From assembly GCA_964446235.1 (NCBI GenBank), contig CAYUNW010000017.1, positions 1-15,797 of the forward strand: DNA of 15,797 nt, in the 5' to 3' direction. Source of the stretch: CAYUNW01 sp964446235 (GTDB lineage: Bacteria > Patescibacteriota > Microgenomatia > 2-02-FULL-39-11). The notes beneath the pieces were generated by a model. The model worked only from the letters and a program-made list of their open reading frames with translations. It made no database searches and had not been told where the DNA came from. Positions 1 to 5,153 of this stretch are shown one piece after another. The first letter of the stretch is position 1. Each line of letters opens with the position of its first letter. The position numbers were made by a program, and so were the translations under genes.

Positions 1-55
1 ATTTCAGAAAATCTCGAGTAGATATAGTTGATTGATCGGATTCAAGTTTTGCCAT
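1..55 (-). CDS. 5' end of an unidentified gene, truncated by the window edge
   Basis: A minus-strand reading frame starts at ATG (53-55) and runs off the left edge with no stop. It gives 18 residues, MAKLESDQSTISTRDFLK. The family cannot be recognised from so little. The start is chosen because it is the only ATG in an otherwise open frame and lies downstream of a strong promoter at 118-146. No Shine-Dalgarno sequence precedes it; instead seven Ts (56-62 on this strand), the tail of a terminator-like hairpin, abut the ATG. The frame also stays open upstream of the ATG back to the promoter, so a non-ATG start further up cannot be excluded. That the gene is real is inferred mainly from the promoter and leader arrangement. 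Confidence 0.45.
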   Translation of the reverse strand, partial: MAKLESDQSTISTRDFLK

Positions 56-78
56 AAAAAAACTGCTAATACAAGCAG
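56..78 (-). terminator. Terminator-like hairpin immediately before a start codon (possible attenuator)
   Basis: On the minus strand, CTGCT (78-74) pairs with AGCAG (67-63) across a 6-nt loop and is followed directly by seven Ts (62-56). The next base begins the ATG of the partial gene at 55. A U-run ending at the start codon is unusual for an ordinary terminator and suits transcription attenuation or a short terminated RNA. The stem is only 5 bp, so efficiency would be modest. Terminator behaviour is inference. Confidence 0.35.
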
Positions 79-84
79 AAAAAT

Positions 85-111
85 TTATAATCGATAGAAA
101 TATCGATTCAT
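85..111 (-). CDS. Possible 8-codon leaderless leader peptide, MNRYFYRL
   Basis: ATG at 109-111 is followed by seven sense codons and TAA at 85-87, encoding MNRYFYRL with two Tyr, one Phe and two Arg. The ATG lies 6 nt after the TAATAT box at 118-123, the same spacing seen before dgkA, mraY and lepB, so the transcript would start at this ATG. The codons are embedded in a perfect 8-bp inverted repeat (89-96 and 101-108, 4-nt spacer), which itself forces the symmetric R-Y-F-Y-R reading, so the ORF could be a by-product of the palindrome. A terminator-like hairpin and the next gene follow, as in leader-peptide attenuators. No clear antiterminator pairing is visible. Confidence 0.35.
   Translation of the reverse strand: MNRYFYRL
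89..108 (-). repeat. Perfect inverted repeat in the 5' leader
   Basis: AATCGATA (89-96) and TATCGATT (101-108) are exact reverse complements separated by four bases, GAAA on the plus strand and TTTC on the minus strand. In the minus-strand transcript this is an 8-bp stem starting 3 nt after the predicted transcription start. It overlaps the candidate leader peptide and lies upstream of the terminator-like hairpin. It could alternatively be an operator for a dimeric repressor just downstream of the promoter. Confidence 0.6.
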
Positions 112-117
112 AAATAT

Positions 118-146
118 ATATTACTATAAGCCTATAGAATTGTCAA
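118..146 (-). promoter_or_regulatory. Strong sigma70-type promoter, minus strand
   Basis: TTGACA (141-146) and TAATAT (118-123) are separated by exactly 17 bp on the minus strand. This is a consensus -35 box and a one-mismatch -10 box, the best promoter match I see in the window. Transcription would start near 111 and run toward the left edge through the leader hairpins into the partial gene. It lies in the 198-bp stretch between the left-edge gene and the SGNH gene ending at 199, which holds no other gene. Confidence 0.7.
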
Positions 147-198
147 TATCAATGGAAAATACTTCTTCATAACGAGGTATTTGAGTATTTATCACAAG

Positions 199-1215
199 TT
201 ATTTTTCAATTCTGCAATTTGATAATTCTTTAGTAATTAAATAATTGTAAATATCATTAGCAATTATTTCATGTCCGTATTTATTTGGATGGTTATCAGC
301 AAGTCGCAAATCACCATTTGAAATATTGACGACTAAATGATGATTTTTTGTTGGCGCTTTTAGTTTTATCGATTCAATAATAGTTAATATTTCACTTCTG
401 ATATTATCACTGTAAAATATATATAAAGTTTTTATATCGTATGATAAAAATTTATCGATTTTCGACAGATGATAGTTTATGATATCTTTTTTTGGATATT
501 GATTTTGAAATTCAATTATTGCATCTTTTGTAGCTTGATATTCAACCTTATTATTAATTTTAATTTGGTATGGGATGCCTTCTTTAATTTTTTGAGTTTT
601 TATAGGAATAATATATTCAAGTATTTTACTATAGTTCCAATAACCCATAGGCCAAATTATAAAATCCGGATTATACTTAATGCCACGTTTAATAAATCGT
701 TCCACTATATACTCGATATCATATCCTCCAACTCCCAAATTTATTACCTCAAACTTATCAATATCATCACATTTTAGCCTTGAATTCAGCATATCTTCTA
801 ATTGTTCCGGATAGTTGTCTTTGGTATCTACATACTGTCCAAAAGTAAACGAATCTCCAATAGTGATTATTCTAAAGGTACTTTTTGGTTTAATTAAAGA
901 ATATTCATATCTTTCATTTAAGGTATCTGAGTTTATAGTATAGGTAGCTGTATATTCTAGCCACTTTGGAGAATCAGTGTATTCAATATTTGCCTTTGGT
1001 TCATAAAAGTATTTAAGATTTCTAGATTCTGAGGTTATTTTATAGTCATCCTTATCAAGATACGCGGCATATTGAACTCCCTTTACCTGTTGTTTGAATA
1101 GTGTGTAAATCCTGTATCCGAGAATTAAGATTGTAATAAAAGAAGCAGTTACTAGTGAAATTAAAATAAATAATTTATGTTTGATTATGAACAGATTTAG
1201 TAAAAAAATACGACT
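199..1215 (-). CDS. SGNH/GDSL hydrolase, membrane-anchored, no canonical start codon
   Basis: The open frame runs 338 codons from just after an in-frame TAA (1216-1218) to TAA at 199-201. It has one N-terminal membrane segment (about residues 15-35), a spacer region, the nucleophile block ITIGDSFTFG (Gly-Asp-Ser at 850-858), the downstream NLGVGGYD block, and a C-terminal ADNHPN block (His at 289-291). These identify an SGNH esterase/acyltransferase fold exposed outside the membrane. The only ATG at 790-792 lies after the GDS nucleophile and would remove the membrane anchor, so it is not the real start. No ATG, GTG or TTG exists between the TAA and the membrane segment. Start by ATT at 1207-1209, by CTG at 1192-1194, by readthrough of the TAA, or decay to a pseudogene are all possible. 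The usual DxxH reads A-D-N-H. Substrate unknown. Confidence 0.7.
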   Translation of the reverse strand, partial: SRIFLLNLFIIKHKLFILISLVTASFITILILGYRIYTLFKQQVKGVQYAAYLDKDDYKITSESRNLKYFYEPKANIEYTDSPKWLEYTATYTINSDTLNERYEYSLIKPKSTFRIITIGDSFTFGQYVDTKDNYPEQLEDMLNSRLKCDDIDKFEVINLGVGGYDIEYIVERFIKRGIKYNPDFIIWPMGYWNYSKILEYIIPIKTQKIKEGIPYQIKINNKVEYQATKDAIIEFQNQYPKKDIINYHLSKIDKFLSYDIKTLYIFYSDNIRSEILTIIESIKLKAPTKNHHLVVNISNGDLRLADNHPNKYGHEIIANDIYNYLITKELSNCRIEK

Positions 1216-1353
1216 TTATATATAAATGTTACTATAGAAATTATTCCGCATCCTTTTTATCATAGATAATAAATATTTGTATCCAAAAAGAATTATCAGA
1301 ACTATTATGATTGGTTGTAAGAGAAAAAGAGAAGATATTTTATATTTATCCAT
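1216..1353 (-). CDS. 45-aa single-pass membrane miniprotein
   Basis: ATG at 1351-1353 opens a 45-residue frame ending at TAA 1216-1218. It begins MDKYKISS, has a hydrophobic run around residues 9-30 (QPIIIVLIILFGYKYLL) and a basic, asparagine-rich tail (IKRMRNNF). A TATACT box (1363-1368, minus strand) lies 9 nt upstream of the ATG, so transcription would begin close to it. The stop is in the same frame as the SGNH hydrolase that follows, with no base between them. This ORF is therefore either a separate small membrane protein translated before the hydrolase, or the N-terminal part of one longer protein split by a nonsense codon. I do not recognise the family. Confidence 0.4.
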   Translation of the reverse strand: MDKYKISSLFLLQPIIIVLIILFGYKYLLSMIKRMRNNFYSNIYI

Positions 1354-1405
1354 GGTTTTTTAAGTATATAATTAATATTAAAAAGATAATATTAAAAAAG
1401 CAAAT
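1354..1405. promoter_or_regulatory. Divergent promoter region with AT-only inverted repeat
   Basis: This 52-bp gap separates the minus-strand miniprotein from the plus-strand SGNH gene. On the minus strand TATACT (1363-1368) precedes the ATG at 1353. On the plus strand TATAAT (1367-1372), overlapping it, or GATAAT/TAATAT (1385-1392) can serve the gene at 1406. A perfect 9-bp inverted repeat, TTAATATTA (1372-1380) and TAATATTAA (1387-1395) with a 6-bp spacer, sits over the plus-strand promoter. It could be an operator, though pure-AT palindromes arise easily in such DNA. No good -35 box is visible for either direction. Confidence 0.45.
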
Positions 1406-2380
1406 ATGAGCATAGTTACTTTGAGAAAATTTTTCTTCGAATTGGTATTATTTTTTTCAGTATTACTTTTGAATCTTTGTATTGCAGAAGGTGTAGTAAG
1501 AATTTTTACAAAGAATCACCTAATTTATGATATTGAAATGACAAAATACGCAAAAGTTTTAAAAGCTGATAATACAGATACAAAGATTCAATTTAGCCAT
1601 ATTCCAAATATAAACACGAAATTGATGGGTGTTACTGTCTCTATAAACTCCGATGGTTTTAGGGATAGAGAGTATGATTTGAATGAAAAAAAAGTTAAGC
1701 GAATTATTTTTTTGGGTGATTCGTTGACTTTTGGATGGGGAGTAGAAAAAGAGCAGACTTTTGAGGAATTACTCGAGAATTATTTAAATACTTTTGATAA
1801 AACCCAAATAATCAACTTCGCTGTAGGTAATTATAACACAGAGCAGGAAGTAAACTTATTTATCCAAAATTATCAAAAATACAAACCAAATGCAGTTGTC
1901 CTTTTTTATTTTATAAACGATGCTGAAGAGACTCAACAAAGAAATATCTATAGAGTATTTGGAGAATCTCAACTGATTACACTTTTATGGTCTAGAATAA
2001 ACCAATTGAAAAGTGCAAATTCCGGTCAAGATTATAAATCTTATTATAAAAATTTATACGAATTTGAAAATTCAACTGGATGGGAAATTGCAAAAGATAA
2101 CTTCAGGATTTTGAAAGATTTTTGTATAGAAAAGGATATTAGTCTAAAAGTAATTCTGTTACCTGATTTTCATAATTTACAAAACTATCCTTTTTTGGAT
2201 GAAAATGAAATAATTATGAATTTTTTAAACTCTCAAAATATTGAAGCATTAGATATTACACAAAAATTTTCTGGAATAGTAGAGGCTAATAAACTATGGG
2301 TAGCCCTAGACGATGCTCATCCCAATGCTTTAACTCACGAAATGATTTATGAATTTACAAAAGATTTTATTCTTAAATGA
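1406..2380 (+). CDS. SGNH/GDSL hydrolase, membrane-anchored
   Basis: This 324-residue protein has an N-terminal membrane segment (about residues 9-28), then NSDGFRDREYD (81-91), which typically precedes the nucleophile block in envelope SGNH proteins. The four family blocks follow: FLGDSLTFGWG (nucleophile Ser106), NFAVGNYNT (oxyanion Gly141), FINDAEE (Asn171) and LDDAHPN (Asp302 and His305 in DxxH spacing). All catalytic positions are present, so the enzyme is probably active as an extracytoplasmic esterase or O-acyltransferase on a glycan or lipid. The substrate is unknown. A miniprotein gene follows 12 nt later on the same strand, and a second SGNH gene is divergent across a 52-bp promoter region. 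The two hydrolases share organisation but are not near-identical. The start is supported by the membrane segment directly after it; there is no clear ribosome site. Confidence 0.85.
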   Translation: MSIVTLRKFFFELVLFFSVLLLNLCIAEGVVRIFTKNHLIYDIEMTKYAKVLKADNTDTKIQFSHIPNINTKLMGVTVSINSDGFRDREYDLNEKKVKRIIFLGDSLTFGWGVEKEQTFEELLENYLNTFDKTQIINFAVGNYNTEQEVNLFIQNYQKYKPNAVVLFYFINDAEETQQRNIYRVFGESQLITLLWSRINQLKSANSGQDYKSYYKNLYEFENSTGWEIAKDNFRILKDFCIEKDISLKVILLPDFHNLQNYPFLDENEIIMNFLNSQNIEALDITQKFSGIVEANKLWVALDDAHPNALTHEMIYEFTKDFILK

Positions 2381-2392
2381 TAAAATATTTAT

Positions 2393-2530
2393 ATGAAAGT
2401 AATTTTAGAATTATTAAAAAATTATAAGCACTTGTTGATTGTCCAGATTATTATCATAATATTAATATTGGCAGCGATAGTTTTCTGGCCAAAAAGCAGT
2501 AATACGCCGTTTTTATATATTATTAGATAA
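2393..2530 (+). CDS. 45-aa single-pass membrane miniprotein, DUF5989-like
   Basis: ATG at 2393 to TAA at 2530 encodes 45 residues. A short basic/amphipathic start (MKVILELLKNYKHL) leads to a hydrophobic run (about residues 15-32), then FWPKSSNTPFLYIIR. The size and the C-terminal small-residue-PF-Y pattern resemble DUF5989, a family of about 50 residues often found beside SGNH hydrolase, SxtJ-like and carbamoyltransferase genes. That assignment is from memory of the pattern and is tentative. The gene lies 12 nt after the SGNH hydrolase and is likely co-transcribed, so its product may be a membrane partner of it. dgkA follows after 48 nt with its own promoter-like box. Confidence 0.55.
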   Translation: MKVILELLKNYKHLLIVQIIIIILILAAIVFWPKSSNTPFLYIIR

Positions 2531-2566
2531 GTAAAAAATCTTTACTATATATTTTAATATTTAAGT

Positions 2567-2578
2567 TATAATTAATAT
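2567..2578 (+). promoter_or_regulatory. -10 box of a leaderless dgkA promoter
   Basis: TATAAT (2567-2572) ends 6 nt before the dgkA ATG at 2579, which places the predicted transcription start at the ATG. No Shine-Dalgarno sequence could fit. The -35 region is weak; TTTACT at 2541-2546 is 20 bp away. Confidence 0.5.
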
Positions 2579-2947
2579 ATGGAGATAATAAAAAAGCATC
2601 ACATATCGTTTAAATGCGCCTTTGAAGGATTTATTTGGGCTGTCAAAACTCAACCGAATTTCCGAATCCATATAGTCCTAACCATTTTTGCTTTAGTTTT
2701 TGGTTTTTATTTGAACATATCCCCGATGGAATGGGCGTTGATAGTGATCACAATAGTATTCGGTTTGGCTATGGAAATGGCCAATACGGCTATAGAAGAA
2801 GTGACGGATATGATAACCACCAGTTGGACAAAAGAGGCAAAAATAGCCAAGGATGTGGCTGCCGGGATGATGCTTATCACTGCAATTGGAGCTGTAATCG
2901 TAGCTGGTATAATTTTCCTGCCGAAAATCTGGTTAATATATTTTTGA
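2579..2947 (+). CDS. dgkA: Undecaprenol/diacylglycerol kinase (DgkA family)
   Basis: This 122-residue integral membrane kinase phosphorylates a lipid alcohol with ATP. Gram-positive-type members act mainly on undecaprenol and feed the undecaprenyl-phosphate carrier pool. The family signature is clear: MEMANTAIEEVTD (65-77), with the conserved Glu and Asn-Thr-Ala-Ile-Glu, and IAKDVAAG (89-96). Three hydrophobic segments (about 31-46, 51-68, 95-115) and the length match the family. The N-terminus (KCAFEGFIWAVKTQPNFRIH) has the usual amphipathic helix with the conserved Asn-Phe-Arg-Ile-His. Its position 53 nt before mraY, whose substrate is undecaprenyl phosphate, supports undecaprenol as substrate; this is inferred from context. 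Whether Und-OH or diacylglycerol is preferred cannot be read directly. Confidence 0.9.
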   Translation: MEIIKKHHISFKCAFEGFIWAVKTQPNFRIHIVLTIFALVFGFYLNISPMEWALIVITIVFGLAMEMANTAIEEVTDMITTSWTKEAKIAKDVAAGMMLITAIGAVIVAGIIFLPKIWLIYF

Positions 2948-2988
2948 TTTTACATTCTGACTTTCATCGTTCATAATACTTAATACGT

Positions 2989-3000
2989 TATACTAAATAT
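2989..3000 (+). promoter_or_regulatory. -10 box of a leaderless mraY promoter
   Basis: TATACT (2989-2994) ends exactly 6 nt before the mraY ATG at 3001, so the mRNA would begin at the start codon. No convincing -35 box is seen. This is the likely entry promoter for the mraY-ftsZ run, whose internal gaps are short. Confidence 0.5.
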
Positions 3001-4038
3001 ATGGGATTTTTGTTAGGATTTCTGATTTTGTCTTTTATCGTTAATTCCTTGGCGATAGTGCCTTTCATAAACATGCTTTACAAATTCAAAGTACAAAGGC
3101 AAATACAAAGGACCAAGGATGCCTTTAACAGGCCAACTCCTATTTTTGACAAATATCATAAAGCAAAAGCAGGTGTACCTATAGGTGGGGGATTACTTTT
3201 GATAATTACTACTACGGTATTGTTTTTATTGTCTTTTCCTATTCTGTATTATTTCTGGATACCTATAACCAGTGTCTATGCTGAAAAAACAATAGAAATC
3301 AAAATATTGCTTTTTACATTTCTGTCGTTTGGTTTGATTGGATTATATGATGATTTGAAAAAAGTATTTTTCGGCAAATCAGAGAAATTTTTCGGTCTTA
3401 GATTAAAACATAAACTTATTCTTGAAATTATTTTGTCACTTATAGCCGGGTGGTGGTTATATAACGGTTTGAAAATCGAGATTATCAATATACCACTTTT
3501 GGGTATATGGTCATTAGGTCCATTGTATGCAATTTTTGCAGCATTTGTCATCACTTCTTTTGCTAATGCTTTCAATATTACCGATGGTTTGGACGGGTTA
3601 GCATCGGGCATATTGATGATAGCTCTGTCAGCTTTTTGGGTCATCTCTAGTTCAATTCTAGACACATCATTGTCTTTATTTCTGGCAATCTGGCTTGGGG
3701 GGTTGATATCATTTTTATATTTCAATATATATCCAGCAAGGATATTTTTAGGCGATGTTGGTTCACTTTCATTCGGTGCTACTTTAGCCGTCATCGGACT
3801 TATATTGGGTAAGACTTTTTCATTGGCATTCATCGGAGGGATTTTTATAATCGAGGCAGCTACGTCTTTAATACAACTTTTGAGTAAAAAGTATTTTGGC
3901 AGAAAAGTGATGGAAGTTGCGCCTTTGCATTTATGGCTTCAAAAAAAAGGTTGGCATGAAACGACAGTGGTTTTCCGTTCATGGCTTGCAGGAATAGTAC
4001 TGGCGCTTATCGGGCTCTGGTTGTCGTTTATCACATGA
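3001..4038 (+). CDS. mraY: Phospho-MurNAc-pentapeptide transferase MraY, with altered HHH motif
   Basis: MraY transfers phospho-MurNAc-pentapeptide from UDP to undecaprenyl phosphate, making lipid I at the inner membrane face. The 345-residue protein is highly hydrophobic and carries the family motifs: GVPIGGG (58-64), GLYDDLKK (114-121, catalytic Asp117/Asp118), NAFNITDGLDGLASG (189-203) and FLGDVGS (249-255, Asp252). At the position where MraY proteins normally have PIHHH, this one reads APLHLWLQKKGWHE (307-320). Only the first His (310) of the HHH triad is kept, followed by Leu and Trp. The surrounding KKGWHET and the FRSW sequence are normal. Synteny with ftsW and murG makes MraY rather than WecA the right call. 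ftsW starts 7 nt downstream. Confidence 0.9.
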   Translation: MGFLLGFLILSFIVNSLAIVPFINMLYKFKVQRQIQRTKDAFNRPTPIFDKYHKAKAGVPIGGGLLLIITTTVLFLLSFPILYYFWIPITSVYAEKTIEIKILLFTFLSFGLIGLYDDLKKVFFGKSEKFFGLRLKHKLILEIILSLIAGWWLYNGLKIEIINIPLLGIWSLGPLYAIFAAFVITSFANAFNITDGLDGLASGILMIALSAFWVISSSILDTSLSLFLAIWLGGLISFLYFNIYPARIFLGDVGSLSFGATLAVIGLILGKTFSLAFIGGIFIIEAATSLIQLLSKKYFGRKVMEVAPLHLWLQKKGWHETTVVFRSWLAGIVLALIGLWLSFIT

Positions 4039-4045
4039 TATAAAA

Positions 4046-5152
4046 ATGGTTCTAAAGACACTTCATCATCCCAAAAGAAGATTTGATATTTTACTGCTTA
4101 TTACTACCGTAATTCTTGCATTAAGCGGTATTTTGATGATTTATGAAGCATCAAATGTCCAAGGACATGTACTTTTTTCTGATAAATATCATTTTGTACG
4201 GGAACAGACGGTATCATTTTTTATCGGTTTTTTGGCGATGATGATAGCATCATTTATACCTTATAAAAAATATTATCAAATGGCATTTCCACTCTTGCTT
4301 TTCACGGTTTTTTTGTTGTTTATTGTTTTTATTCCCGGTATCGGAATTACGACTTATGGTGCGTCAAGATGGCTAAATTTGGGATTTATAAAATTCCAGC
4401 CGTCGGAATTAACCAAAATAATTTCGATTTTGTACTTATCCAGCTGGTTGGCATTTAAAGAAAAAGGCAGGTTTCTAGCTTTTTTCATGCTTTTTGCTTT
4501 TATAGTAGGTCTTGTGATGTTACAGCCTGATATGGGTACTGCAACTATAATAACCATGATTTTTATATCACTTTATTTTTTATCAGGATCTCCTCTATGG
4601 CACTTTGCGATAATTATACCGCTGATAATAGGAACGGGTTTGAGTTTGGCAATTTTTTCTCCTTATAGATTTGCCAGACTGACATCTTTTCTTAATCCGA
4701 ATCTGGATCCGCTTGGTGCTTCATATCATATCCGTCAAATATTGATATCACTTGGTTCAGGTGGATTATTCGGTATGGGTTTGGGAGCTTCAAGACAGAA
4801 ATACCAATATTTACCTGCGGCAATGACCGATTCGATATTTGCCATAATTGCAGAAGAATTTGGGTTTATAGGTTCAGTGGTCTTGGTGGCTGTATTTATC
4901 TATTTTATTCGCCGACTCTTTAATATTGCGTTAAATGCTGCAGATAAACAGGGATTTTTGCTCGCATGTGGAATATTAGCACTTTTTTCGTTCCAAATTC
5001 TGATAAATTTGGGGGCTATGACCGCTTTACTACCCTTGACTGGTGTTCCTTTACCCTTTTTTTCCTACGGGGGATCCAGTCTTGTGATAGTGATGGTGGC
5101 GGTTGGGATTGCTTTGAATATAAGTAAAACCCAAATAACCAAGAAACATTAA
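4046..5152 (+). CDS. ftsW: SEDS peptidoglycan glycosyltransferase FtsW
   Basis: FtsW polymerises lipid II into glycan strands at the septum, normally with a class B PBP partner. The 368-residue protein has about ten membrane segments and the SEDS motifs: ASRWLNLGFIKFQPSEL, FLNPNLDPLGASYHIRQ, SLGSGGLFGMGLGASRQKYQ, the loop carrying the conserved Asp262 in MTDSIFAIIAEEFGFIG, and the C-terminal PLPFFSYGGSSL. The loop reads LPAAMTDS where most family members have LPExxTDF, but the Asp is kept. The GASRQKYQYLP signature and the position between mraY and murG indicate FtsW rather than RodA. The start is 7 nt after mraY and the stop is 1 nt before murG, so the three are surely co-transcribed. No Shine-Dalgarno sequence is visible. 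No PBP gene is in the window. Confidence 0.92.
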   Translation: MVLKTLHHPKRRFDILLLITTVILALSGILMIYEASNVQGHVLFSDKYHFVREQTVSFFIGFLAMMIASFIPYKKYYQMAFPLLLFTVFLLFIVFIPGIGITTYGASRWLNLGFIKFQPSELTKIISILYLSSWLAFKEKGRFLAFFMLFAFIVGLVMLQPDMGTATIITMIFISLYFLSGSPLWHFAIIIPLIIGTGLSLAIFSPYRFARLTSFLNPNLDPLGASYHIRQILISLGSGGLFGMGLGASRQKYQYLPAAMTDSIFAIIAEEFGFIGSVVLVAVFIYFIRRLFNIALNAADKQGFLLACGILALFSFQILINLGAMTALLPLTGVPLPFFSYGGSSLVIVMVAVGIALNISKTQITKKH

Positions 5153-5153
5153 T

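Noticed and set aside
157..182. Imperfect hairpin between the SGNH gene end and the minus-strand promoter
   Set aside because: The stem has a mismatch in the minus-strand RNA and is not followed by a T-run, so I do not call it a terminator.
469..777. Plus-strand 102-codon ORF
   Set aside because: It lies antisense inside the minus-strand SGNH hydrolase and its composition is that of reversed AT-rich coding DNA; no domain pattern.
199..792. Start of the minus-strand SGNH gene at the ATG 790-792
   Set aside because: The frame stays open for 141 codons upstream and includes the GDS nucleophile block and the membrane anchor, so this ATG is internal.
2635..2976. 113-codon plus-strand ORF overlapping dgkA
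   Set aside because: It is a different frame of dgkA with Cys/His/Tyr-rich nonsense composition; dgkA carries all family motifs.
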